Shown here in pieces: positions 27,726 through 36,334 of a stretch of 64,000 nucleotides of DNA. Source of the DNA: an uncultured Lachnospiraceae bacterium. GTDB lineage: Bacteria; Bacillota; Clostridia; Lachnospirales; Lachnospiraceae. The translations under genes were made by a program, and so were the position numbers. Positions within the stretch are counted from its first letter, which is position 1, and each line of letters begins with the position of its first letter. Under the pieces are notes generated by a model, which saw only the letters and a program-made list of their open reading frames with translations, was not told where the DNA came from and did not search any database. The DNA is taken from contig CAJUDM010000001.1 in assembly GCA_910584915.1 (NCBI GenBank), positions 57,592 to 121,591 on the forward strand. The letters run 5' to 3'.

Positions 27726-28967
27726 TCAAAACTCATGAAATCCGTTCCCGCTCCAGATGTATAGAAAATATCCTGCTCCGCACGCCAGGTGCAGCGCATA
27801 CAGAGCCCACTGTGCCCACAGTAGATATCTTTTCCCCTGTTTCCTGACCGTATCTCTCGCTAACAGCATCAGGCTTGTCACAAAAACAAAAAATATCCCA
27901 TGCATATATCCCCAGGAAAAATTTGCATCTGAAAAACGCCGTCCGTTCTCATAGAGCAGGAAAAATTCCAACACGCTGACGATCAGCTGCGCCCAGGAAA
28001 AGCGGTACAATGTATTGTTTTTTATCTCCCTCCCGTGCAATACCAGCACCAGCAGAGGGAAACCCAACGCCAGAACGACCGCCAGCGGTATGTTATTGGT
28101 ATAAAGCTTCCACACGGAGCCGATCCCGATACCGATACCGCCATACTCTCCAGCCTGGGAATTTCTTCCGAATACGCCGCCGAATTGATAGAGCAGGTCC
28201 ATAAACGTAGGGACAAAAGCAAGCCCCAGATAAAAAGAACGCTTGAAATTCTTCCATTTTCCGCGAAACAGCCTCCAGAGCATGACAAGCCCCGCCGTAG
28301 ACACCAGTATCAGCGTGTAACTCGGCTTGGTCATCGTCGTCAGCAGGAGGCTGAACCCGAACCAGAGGAACTCCCTGATATCCGTGCGATCCTCATAGTA
28401 ATCCAGAATTCTGGCAAACAGGAAAAATGCCAGGATCGCGAAGGGCCTGGTCGCCATATAAGTGATATTGTGGTAGGGATTCGGTGTGAAGACGCCGAGA
28501 TAGCTGTTTGTGATTCCCGGCAGGCGAACTCCCCCGGGCAGATACAGCATGGAGACAAAGAACATGCCAAACGTCAGAAAAACAGCAAAAAGCCCCGTGC
28601 ATCCTCCCAGATCATCTTTCCCCTGATACTCTCTGACGGCTCGCTCCATATAGTAAAACAGCACGGCAATACCCAGCGAATTCAACAGAGACGCCGCAAG
28701 TGACGCCGCCACTGCAACATTAGTAAAAAGCAGAAAGAATCTCCCCAGCCAGAAGAAGACCGGATAGGGAAAATCGTAATCGCACTCCACGCCCAGGATC
28801 GTCTCCAGATACGCCTTGATGTCTGAGAAATACAGTTCTCTCGTCCCGCAGTGTACCGCCTGCTGATAGAACAGGCGATACATCAGCGCGGAGTACGCCG
28901 CCAGGCACACCGCAAAAACGATCCACGTTATACAGTTTGCTCTCCTGTTCTGTTTTTCAGTAGACAT
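27726..28967 (-). CDS. Polytopic membrane protein, paralogue of neighbour
   Basis: A 413-residue membrane protein with about ten hydrophobic segments. The outward loop YFSDIKAYLETILG carries the acidic residue expected in a GT-C-type site, and a late loop DANFSWGYMHG matches GDGNFMWGYSF in the downstream neighbour. The start is ATG 28967, two bases after the pseB stop; the frame extends to 29027 within pseB without support. It should be cotranscribed with pseB. Presumed glycosyltransferase or glycan-assembly protein. Confidence 0.65.
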   Translation of the reverse strand: MSTEKQNRRANCITWIVFAVCLAAYSALMYRLFYQQAVHCGTRELYFSDIKAYLETILGVECDYDFPYPVFFWLGRFFLLFTNVAVAASLAASLLNSLGIAVLFYYMERAVREYQGKDDLGGCTGLFAVFLTFGMFFVSMLYLPGGVRLPGITNSYLGVFTPNPYHNITYMATRPFAILAFFLFARILDYYEDRTDIREFLWFGFSLLLTTMTKPSYTLILVSTAGLVMLWRLFRGKWKNFKRSFYLGLAFVPTFMDLLYQFGGVFGRNSQAGEYGGIGIGIGSVWKLYTNNIPLAVVLALGFPLLVLVLHGREIKNNTLYRFSWAQLIVSVLEFFLLYENGRRFSDANFSWGYMHGIFFVFVTSLMLLARDTVRKQGKRYLLWAQWALYALHLACGAGYFLYIWSGNGFHEF

Positions 28968-28969
28968 AC

Positions 28970-29971
28970 TCAGTGTTCCATCTCCAGATGCTGCAGGCGT
29001 TCGCGGATCTCCTCCACGGACAGCCACTGCGTGTTATTGCCCGAACTGTAGGAAAATCTTTCCGGAACCTTTTTGCCGAGTCCGTTCGGATTGGGCATCT
29101 GTCTGTTGTTCCAGACCATCTGCGGGAAAATGATAAAGTGTTTATCATACTCATAGGTGTTCGGGGCGTCCTCCTCCGTCACCATGATCTCATGCAGCTT
29201 TTCTCCCTCCCGGATACCCACCTCCGGCATCTCACAGCCCGGCAGCATCGCTTCCGCCAGATCCGTGATCTTAAAGGAAGGGATCTTGGAGATAAATGTC
29301 TCGCCGCCGTTCGCCTCCTCCAGCGCCTTGATCACCAGCTCCACGCCCTGGGTGATGCTGATCCAGAAACGGGTCATACGGTAGTCCGTGATCGGCAGTT
29401 TCGTCCCGCCGTTATCCAGAATATTCCTGAAAAATGGGATCACAGAACCCCTGCTGCCCGCCACATTCCCGTACCGGACGATAGAGAAGCAGGTCTCTTT
29501 CCTCCCGGCATAGGCGTTCGCCGCAATGAACAGCTTGTCGGATACAAGCTTCGTCCCGCCATATAAATTGACGGGATTTACCGCCTTGTCGGTAGACAGC
29601 GCCACAACCTTTTTCACACCTGCGTCCAACGCCGCCGCCGTCACGTTCTGGGCGCCGTGAATATTCGTCTTGATCGCTTCATCGGGATTATACTCACAGG
29701 CAGGCACCTGCTTCATGGCCGCCGCGTGGATCACATAGTCCACATCCTCAAAGGCTCTCTTCAGGCGCTCCTTATCCCGCACATCCCCGATAAAGAAGCG
29801 CAGCCTGTCCGCATATTTCTGAAACTCGTTCCTCATCAAAAACTGTTTGAATTCATCCCTGGAGTAGATGATCAGCTTCTTCGGCTCATAGTGCTCCAGC
29901 ACATAGCTCACAAAAGCCTTTCCGAAAGTTCCCGTTCCGCCGGTGATCAAAATCGTTTTATTGTTTAACAT
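28970..29971 (-). CDS. pseB: UDP-N-acetylglucosamine 4,6-dehydratase (inverting)
   Basis: A 333-residue PseB-type enzyme, matching the usual length. It has ILITGGTGTFGKAF, SRDEFKQF, HAAAMKQVPACEYNP, STDKAVNPVNLYGGTK and RYGNVAGSRGSV, all hallmarks of the inverting dehydratase that begins pseudaminic-acid or L-altrosamine synthesis. Start ATG 29971 is set by GGAGG six bases upstream. PseC lies 7 kb away on the other strand. The membrane-protein gene starts 2 bp after its stop. Confidence 0.9.
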   Translation of the reverse strand: MLNNKTILITGGTGTFGKAFVSYVLEHYEPKKLIIYSRDEFKQFLMRNEFQKYADRLRFFIGDVRDKERLKRAFEDVDYVIHAAAMKQVPACEYNPDEAIKTNIHGAQNVTAAALDAGVKKVVALSTDKAVNPVNLYGGTKLVSDKLFIAANAYAGRKETCFSIVRYGNVAGSRGSVIPFFRNILDNGGTKLPITDYRMTRFWISITQGVELVIKALEEANGGETFISKIPSFKITDLAEAMLPGCEMPEVGIREGEKLHEIMVTEEDAPNTYEYDKHFIIFPQMVWNNRQMPNPNGLGKKVPERFSYSSGNNTQWLSVEEIRERLQHLEMEH

Positions 29972-30177
29972 GTCCGCCTCCGTATTTCTGCCAATATATT
30001 TTATTTTGGGGTTTTGTTTTGTAGTTATTCCAACTGTCACACAGTTTATATCTGTCTATTTCCGCGCGCAAAATGCCATATAAGCCCGGTTTTATATATA
30101 ATATCCTTTATTTCCGATGCTTCAGTGGCACAAAAAGTTTTACAAATGAATATCCGATTTCTTTCATTATACCCTTT

Positions 30178-32499
30178 TTATTTTTCTTTCCGCAATGTCT
30201 TCGAGCAGCCCCGGACCCCCTGCAGGATCACCAGGCACAATGTCCCGAGCGAGATCAGTTCCGCCGCCCTCCAGTACCAGAAACCGGCGAAATCCACCTC
30301 GATGATCCCCTGAAAGCCGGAGGGAACCATCACCCTCACCACATTGTTATCTCCGCACACCACCCGCAGCATTCCCCCGCCGCTCTCTCTCGCCTGATAC
30401 CCTTTATAATATAACAGCGGCAGCTCGATATATTGTCCGTCTCTCCCGCAGTCGCAGTCCAGCCTGACATAACAGCCTTTCTTCTCGTAGCTGTTGAGCG
30501 CGATCCCCTCGCTGCAGACAGGGGCTTTATAGGTCAGCTTTCCGGTATCCGTACCGAGCAGTATATACTCCCCGCCGGAAATATAGCTGTTTCCCATGGC
30601 GGTCTCGTCGTACAGGCGGAAAAAGCCACTGCTCTCCGTAAAAGAAGTATTATGAAAATACGCCGCCGTCAGCAGATGCCCCGCACCGATCACAAAAACC
30701 GCCGCGTACAGAATCATCGTTCTCAGCGTCCCATCATCCCTCAATGCTTTCAGGTCCTGTATCGCAAAACAGCATGCTATCGTCAAAAAAACTCCCGTAA
30801 AACTCAACATGCGGTAGGGAAACTGCAGCGTTGCGATCAACTGCCGCAATATACCGCCGCACTTTGCCAGCCTGTCCCAGGGAAAATAAATCGTCCCCAT
30901 CCACATGGACAATATTCCAAAACCAAGAGCGATCTTCCCCGCTTTTCCGGTGATTCCTTTCAGCTTTTCCTCCCCGCCTCTTCTTTCCTTCAAAATTCCT
31001 CTGACGACCGTCAGAAGAAAAAGGATCAGCAAAAGCCCTAAAGTAAAGCCAAGCCCTATCCCATAACAGGTCTCTCCGGGTATGCCGCTTTCCGCCGGAC
31101 GGGCGCCATACTGTCCGCCGGACGGAAAAGGTTCAAACAGCTGTGGTATATACATTCCCCATGTCTGGATCTGTTTATACGCCGCCCCGCCTTTTGTCAC
31201 CGCCAGGTCCATGTTAAACATGTAATCCAGAAACGGCACAAGATACCACAGATTCAGCAAAACCGTCACCACAGCAGCTTTGCAGAGTTGTAAAAACACT
31301 TCCCTCTGAAACAGCCTTTTTACACAGCACAGACACAACAGCAGGATAAAGAACAAAAGGATCTCACAACTCAGCACGTGGCTGCTCACCACACCGGAAA
31401 TCCCCAGGGCAAGCGGAATATAGCTGTATCTCTCCTCCGCCCTTTTCTGATCCTCCGTGAAGATCCTGTAAAATCCATACGCCGCAAGCGGCAGAAAGGT
31501 CATTGCCGAAAACTGTCCTACGCCGTCCACCCCATAGAGATACACGAGCCGGACAATATAGAAAGTATACAAAAAACTCCCGAATATACCGATCTTATTG
31601 CTGCGGAACATCTTTTTAAAGCTGTACCAGGAAATCAGACAGACAGCTATACTGGCAGACAGCTTATAACATTTATAAGCGCCCTGCACCGTCATCCCCA
31701 TGATCCGCAGCACTGCCGGCAAATATAAAAACAACCCGCAGTAGAATATTCCGCCTGCATAGCCATGTCCCTGCAGCCAGTTCGGCTCAATGCGGACCGG
31801 AAATTGTCCTGAGAGCAGGCCGTCCTTCACCCCTTCTATCCGCAGAAGATGCCCCGTCATGTCCGCCCCTGTCAGCAGATAATCCGTAAAAAGCGGCAGA
31901 GAAACGCCCAGGATGATACCGCACAGCAATATTGCCGTGATCCCGGCCTCCCACCTTTTTTGCACTTCCATCCTTTTCCATTTCGGGATCGCATACCATA
32001 AAATATCCAGACACGCCAAAATCACCAGCACGCACAACAATCGCTGCCGCTCCATATGGTTTGTCCGAATCAGCCGTCCGCCGTAGACGTTTAAAACGCC
32101 CTCCCCGCCGGAAGTGATCTTCACCTGCAGATCCGATGTCTCGCCTGTCAGCCAGAAAAGATAAGACGTCTGTCTCTCCCCCGCATACAGCGGCGTAGTA
32201 TTTGTCTTAAGCGTCCCGTATCCGGCGCTCTCCGACTGCACATCGATCACATTCGTCAGATCCGAGGAGGCCTCGTAATCCACGACGACCCGGTATGTGC
32301 CCGCTTTCAGGAATACATTTTGACTTAAATAGTCAATTGTTTCTCCCGACTCACCCTGGCGGGATACCGGTGTCATCTGCAATCCGTACTCCTGCCCTTT
32401 TCCGGTCAACTGCCATATCATAAAGAAAAGCACCAGCAACTGTGCTGCCAGGATCACCAGTATTCTATTGTATTTGCTCCTTTTTCTATCTCCTGTCAA
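30178..32499 (-). CDS. YfhO-like large membrane protein
   Basis: A 773-residue membrane protein with one N-terminal helix, an outward beta-rich domain (about residues 35-145), ten or more helices and a C-terminal outward domain with a last helix near 745. This resembles YfhO-type proteins, which in Bacillus and relatives glycosylate lipoteichoic acid or lipids from the outer face. GADMTGHLLRIEGVKDGL contains the acidic residue expected in a GT-C site. The start is TTG 32499 with GGGAG seven bases upstream; it overlaps a small upstream frame. Confident about topology, less about chemistry. Confidence 0.7.
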   Translation of the reverse strand: MTGDRKRSKYNRILVILAAQLLVLFFMIWQLTGKGQEYGLQMTPVSRQGESGETIDYLSQNVFLKAGTYRVVVDYEASSDLTNVIDVQSESAGYGTLKTNTTPLYAGERQTSYLFWLTGETSDLQVKITSGGEGVLNVYGGRLIRTNHMERQRLLCVLVILACLDILWYAIPKWKRMEVQKRWEAGITAILLCGIILGVSLPLFTDYLLTGADMTGHLLRIEGVKDGLLSGQFPVRIEPNWLQGHGYAGGIFYCGLFLYLPAVLRIMGMTVQGAYKCYKLSASIAVCLISWYSFKKMFRSNKIGIFGSFLYTFYIVRLVYLYGVDGVGQFSAMTFLPLAAYGFYRIFTEDQKRAEERYSYIPLALGISGVVSSHVLSCEILLFFILLLCLCCVKRLFQREVFLQLCKAAVVTVLLNLWYLVPFLDYMFNMDLAVTKGGAAYKQIQTWGMYIPQLFEPFPSGGQYGARPAESGIPGETCYGIGLGFTLGLLLILFLLTVVRGILKERRGGEEKLKGITGKAGKIALGFGILSMWMGTIYFPWDRLAKCGGILRQLIATLQFPYRMLSFTGVFLTIACCFAIQDLKALRDDGTLRTMILYAAVFVIGAGHLLTAAYFHNTSFTESSGFFRLYDETAMGNSYISGGEYILLGTDTGKLTYKAPVCSEGIALNSYEKKGCYVRLDCDCGRDGQYIELPLLYYKGYQARESGGGMLRVVCGDNNVVRVMVPSGFQGIIEVDFAGFWYWRAAELISLGTLCLVILQGVRGCSKTLRKEK

Positions 32500-32641
32500 A
32501 GCAATTCTCCCATTGCTGTTTATATCTGTTCATAGCTGCTCTTAACCACTTACAATTATTTACAATGATGTCAGGGTCAAAAGGTATACAACTCCGCTCA
32601 CTTTTTTCCCGGCCATCAAACAGCCGACAACCATTAAACAT
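32486..32641 (-). CDS. Small coupled open frame (51 aa)
   Basis: A 51-codon frame that bridges two genes: its ATG overlaps the TGA of the DUF6056-like gene (TGATG) and its end overlaps the TTG start of the YfhO-like gene by 14 bp. GGGGAG lies just upstream. The product (starting MFNGCRLFDGREKSER) is hydrophilic with four Cys and no membrane segment. The tight overlap on both sides suggests translation, but the family is unknown and a relay for coupling is possible. Confidence 0.35.
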   Translation of the reverse strand: MFNGCRLFDGREKSERSCIPFDPDIIVNNCKWLRAAMNRYKQQWENCFDRR

Positions 32642-34131
32642 CACTCCCCACCGCGGATCACCAGTGAATTCTTTCCATAATAATCAGCCCACTCCCTGTT
32701 ATTTACAAACTCGGGATCCCCCGTCCCGTCTGCGATAAATACCAGTTTCGGTTCCGCCGTATAGGGCGCAAACACCACATCCGTTACACTCTCATCTTCC
32801 AAAACTGCAAGCCGCTCCATATACTCCTTATGGTACTGCTCCCCCTCGCCCTTGATCCACACTTTGCATGCCGTCACTGTAGTCATGTCTAAAATCGTCC
32901 CCGACAATAACAGCATTAAAAACAGCGTCGCCACCGCACCGTTGTACAACACACAGGAAAGCCCTCTGAGCCGTTCCCCCTGCCTTTTTTCCTCAGTGAC
33001 GGCTTCCTCCCATCTGCGGCAGATATACCCCAGAAGATAAAACAGCTGAACATAACTCACCAGCAGAAAACTGTCGTAGATGATATTGATGATACGGCCG
33101 GGGCCGGTACTTCCCAGCGCATAAAAAGTCGGACAGGACATCGCGCTGAACGCCCCATAGAGGTATAACAGCACAAATACCGGATACCGGAACTGAAAGG
33201 ACGTCCCCCTGATCAGCCCAAACATCATCGGCAGCATAAAGAGCGCGACCATAAGCCACCACTTATCCAGCCACGCCATATAGTAGCGCACTCCCTGCAA
33301 CAGGGATCTTATGATAGAAGATACCGCGCCGTATCCCGCAATCTCCGCCCCCCTTATCGCGTTGCCGGGCGCCGCCGCGCTGAACGCGAAACACGCCAGA
33401 AACTCTGACCACAGAAGAAGCACGATCCAAAACTCTTTTCTTCTCTTCAGATACCACAGAAGCGCTAACGCCGTGGCATGCGAGATGACCAGAAACAGCG
33501 CCGTTACATAGTTGCCGCCTCCCAGTAAAAACCCCCCCAGCGCCATATACACAATATACCGCTTCCTTCCCCCATACCCAAACCGGATAAGCCATCCCAG
33601 ATAAAAAAGGAGCAGTGAATGAAACGCATTATAGTAGACCGAACTGTTATACCAGAAAAACTGTTCCGAAGCCACCGGCGAAAACTGCACACAGAGAGAC
33701 AATACCAACATCGACATGCTGATATAGTGAAGTGAATCCGACTTAAGTACCGTCTTATACAGCGTCCGCATAAAATACAAAGTCCCTGCCGTAAGTAACC
33801 CCAGCATGATCCAGGGCACAAGCCCGTAATATCTTTCCCCGAATACCGCAGGCTCTAAGCGCATCAGGAAAAGTGCCGAATAACTCCCCTGCCAGGTTCT
33901 GTAATCCTCCGCCACTCCTCCTGCCGCCGCTTTGAAAACCGCACTGAGAGAGCCGGTCTCCTGCCACGCCGTGTGGGAATACGCGCCGTATTTAAAGTCG
34001 TCGGAAGTCGGATGGTTGAATCTGCCCAGATAGAGAAGCGGAATGATCTGCAACACAAAAAGCACTGTCAGCAGAACTGCCGCCAGCTTGTCCTTTTCCC
34101 TGATAGTTTTGCCGATATCCAGTATTTTCAT
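32641..34131 (-). CDS. DUF6056-like polytopic membrane protein
   Basis: A 496-residue membrane protein with about twelve hydrophobic segments. The opening loop FNHPTSDDFKYG is the DUF6056 signature, with two Asp that could be catalytic in a GT-C fold; a second protein of the same family lies at 41297-42772. The ATG at 34131 is preferred; it lacks a strong ribosome binding site, and a TTGCCT-17 bp-TAAAAT promoter ends just upstream, so translation may be leaderless. A TTG at 34167 is the only longer start. Likely an extracytoplasmic glycosyltransferase. Confidence 0.7.
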   Translation of the reverse strand: MKILDIGKTIREKDKLAAVLLTVLFVLQIIPLLYLGRFNHPTSDDFKYGAYSHTAWQETGSLSAVFKAAAGGVAEDYRTWQGSYSALFLMRLEPAVFGERYYGLVPWIMLGLLTAGTLYFMRTLYKTVLKSDSLHYISMSMLVLSLCVQFSPVASEQFFWYNSSVYYNAFHSLLLFYLGWLIRFGYGGRKRYIVYMALGGFLLGGGNYVTALFLVISHATALALLWYLKRRKEFWIVLLLWSEFLACFAFSAAAPGNAIRGAEIAGYGAVSSIIRSLLQGVRYYMAWLDKWWLMVALFMLPMMFGLIRGTSFQFRYPVFVLLYLYGAFSAMSCPTFYALGSTGPGRIINIIYDSFLLVSYVQLFYLLGYICRRWEEAVTEEKRQGERLRGLSCVLYNGAVATLFLMLLLSGTILDMTTVTACKVWIKGEGEQYHKEYMERLAVLEDESVTDVVFAPYTAEPKLVFIADGTGDPEFVNNREWADYYGKNSLVIRGGE

Positions 34132-34138
34132 GCTTTCT

Positions 34139-34167
34139 ATTTTAGCATAGCGCTTTCTGACAGGCAA
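34139..34167 (-). promoter_or_regulatory. Possible internal promoter before DUF6056-like gene
   Basis: TTGCCT (34162-34167) and TAAAAT (34139-34144) on the minus strand are 17 bp apart. Transcription would begin at about 34132, one base from the ATG, leaving no leader. Confidence 0.4.
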
Positions 34168-34215
34168 GGGGGAGTTGCTTCTATACAGCTGTGCTCCTGT
34201 GGATACTGTGTCAGT

Positions 34216-35973
34216 TCACTTCCGTATCCCGTTCTGTTCAAGCCACTCCTCCCCCATATTCCTCACCAGAGAATCCCAAATGGCATCGTATCTTTTTTCC
34301 AGAAACAGACCGATGTCCTCCACATTTCTGTCAAACTCTTCTCTTTTTCCATCGTTATAAAAGCGGAGGCTTCCCGCTGCAACCGGCTCCCTCATTCTCC
34401 GCGAATAATCCTCCAGAAAAGCCAGACATTTTTCTTCCGAGTATATCTCTCTGCCTATATACAGCAGTCTTTTTGCAAATTGTACTCTGAATTCCTCATT
34501 CCGGTACAGGGACTGAAATACCACATCGCTCTGCGGAATGCTCACAAATATATCCGCCTCCACCATATCGAGCGACAGAGCGCCGGAGTTTACGTCAAAC
34601 AGCATCCACCTCCACCTGCAGTCGCCGTACTCGGTTCCCTCATTTTTCCTGGTCCTCCAGGCGGCATAATTTCCTCCCGGCCAGTCGCCTACCCTCGCGA
34701 TATATGTCTGCGCCGCATAATAATCTATATAGCTGTCGATATCGATCAGACGGCAGGCCTGCTCATAATTTTCCTCCAGCGTCATATCATGGCCGGCAAT
34801 ATACGCCACCGTTCCCTCGAAAAGCTTTGACTCCTTCCCTTTTCCTTCCGCCAGCTCGCCGTTTTTGACCATGATCACATTATCTTCCTCCACCTGATAA
34901 TGATCGCTTATATAGTCCCGGTTATAATTTTCCGTTATATAATAAATCCCCCAGTATTCTCCATCCAGAAAAACCGCGCAGGGGATAAAATCCATCGTGG
35001 AAAAAGCAAGATCCCTTTCCATCGTGTTCGCCAGATAATCCTTCAATTTAAAAATATTGTCATCTCCACCGGAAAAAAACACAAATTTATGGGGATATAT
35101 ATTCTCCTCAAATAAAGCTGTCTGAAACTTATAACTCCCTCCATACTCCGCTCTCGCGTAACAGCCGATGCTTTTGGGCAGCATTCCCCTGCTGCCGCCC
35201 CCCTGTATCCTGATCCCGCAATTTTCTGATAAGACAAGCTTCTTCTCTTCATCAAAGATCGTTACCTCCGCCTCCTTCTCCCAGTCTCCTCCTCTGTTGC
35301 TGTAGTTGGAAGTCCACCAGTACCAGGAGCGGTTCTCCAGAACCGAATCGTTCCCCTCGCCGTCCGGGCCAAAAATCTCTTCCTTCGCATTCTCAAAAGT
35401 ACTTCCGGTCACATAAATCCCGGTCTCATAGTCAAACAGATTGTCAGGGTCAGTCACGATAGAAGCGGTATATATATTATCGTAACCGGATTTGTTCTGA
35501 AACCCCACAAAATAGACACCGGTTATCGTGTCAAGGCAGTACCCTCCGTCTTCAAAGACCGAAGCGCGGACCACATGACATTTATCCACCTTGTGATCCG
35601 GTACCGTGTAACCCGGATCTTCCGCCCCCGAAGAATATTTCTCCACCAGATCGCTCAAAAACGCTGTTGAAGTATCCGTCCTCGCCGAGTAAACGTTTTT
35701 ATCGCCGGTAGCATCCTCGAGTACGATCGGTTCGCCCGGCTCATATAAATTTCCGTCCATACCGGGCTCGCTTCCGTCCAGCGTGTAATATATCCTGTTT
35801 TCTCCGCCCCCACGAATCTCTAATGTTACAGCTTCATCGTAATATCCCGATCCTTCAGAAAATTCGATATGTATATCTTTCTGAGAATCAGTAAACATCA
35901 AAATTCCAATTGCGGCCAGAAGAAAGCATGTAAAAACTGCTATGGCCTTTTCAGATTGGTTGATAAAACTCAC
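34216..35973 (-). CDS. CotH-family protein with chitobiase-like N-terminal domain
   Basis: A 585-residue membrane-anchored CotH-family protein, the fourth in the window. One hydrophobic segment at about residues 9-27 is followed by a chitobiase C-terminal-like domain (IYYTLDGSEPG) and the CotH core: IRIQGGGSRGMLPKSIG, CAVFLDGEYWGIYYI and RWRWMLFDVNSGAL with the metal-binding Asp. The only in-frame start is GTG 35973, which lies inside its own AGGAGGTGAG; no other start follows that motif at normal spacing. A good promoter lies about 100 bp upstream. Kinase activity is a family inference and the substrate is unknown. Confidence 0.78.
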   Translation of the reverse strand: MSFINQSEKAIAVFTCFLLAAIGILMFTDSQKDIHIEFSEGSGYYDEAVTLEIRGGGENRIYYTLDGSEPGMDGNLYEPGEPIVLEDATGDKNVYSARTDTSTAFLSDLVEKYSSGAEDPGYTVPDHKVDKCHVVRASVFEDGGYCLDTITGVYFVGFQNKSGYDNIYTASIVTDPDNLFDYETGIYVTGSTFENAKEEIFGPDGEGNDSVLENRSWYWWTSNYSNRGGDWEKEAEVTIFDEEKKLVLSENCGIRIQGGGSRGMLPKSIGCYARAEYGGSYKFQTALFEENIYPHKFVFFSGGDDNIFKLKDYLANTMERDLAFSTMDFIPCAVFLDGEYWGIYYITENYNRDYISDHYQVEEDNVIMVKNGELAEGKGKESKLFEGTVAYIAGHDMTLEENYEQACRLIDIDSYIDYYAAQTYIARVGDWPGGNYAAWRTRKNEGTEYGDCRWRWMLFDVNSGALSLDMVEADIFVSIPQSDVVFQSLYRNEEFRVQFAKRLLYIGREIYSEEKCLAFLEDYSRRMREPVAAGSLRFYNDGKREEFDRNVEDIGLFLEKRYDAIWDSLVRNMGEEWLEQNGIRK

Positions 35974-36069
35974 CTCCTCAGCCCCAACCGGCTGCGCCTG
36001 TCACATTTACCTCATATCCCTCGTTCAGGGACATTAAAAACCGTTTCTGCCAACTCATCATTGTCATGA

Positions 36070-36098
36070 ATTATAACTTATATCTGTTATTATTTCAA
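36070..36098 (-). promoter_or_regulatory. Sigma-A promoter of the fourth cotH gene
   Basis: TTGAAA (36093-36098), 17 bp, TATAAT (36070-36075) on the minus strand. Start of transcription would be near 36063, giving a leader of about 90 bases. The 361-bp gap 35974-36334 otherwise shows only AT-rich sequence and the opposite promoter. Confidence 0.65.
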
Positions 36099-36298
36099 TG
36101 TCAATTCCATTCAGGAACCCGTCGTATAAGTCAATTCAATCCCAGAATCTGCCGCTTTGATTAAAGCGTAACCGTTCAATCTTCTGGCATCACTGTTTAT
36201 AGCACGACAGGTACCTTAAGACATCCTTGTCCGCTTCGCAAGCTGCAACATGTAAGCCTCCCCAAAGTTTTTCACATTCATATAGAACGGATTTTCAG

Positions 36299-36327
36299 TT
36301 GACATACCAAACTTTCCTCATTAATAT
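36299..36327 (+). promoter_or_regulatory. Possible promoter of the DUF6044-like gene
   Basis: TTGACA (36299-36304), 17 bp, TAATAT (36322-36327). The predicted transcript start is about 36334, directly before the ATG at 36335, so the message would be leaderless. Confidence 0.48.
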
Positions 36328-36334
36328 AATTCTT

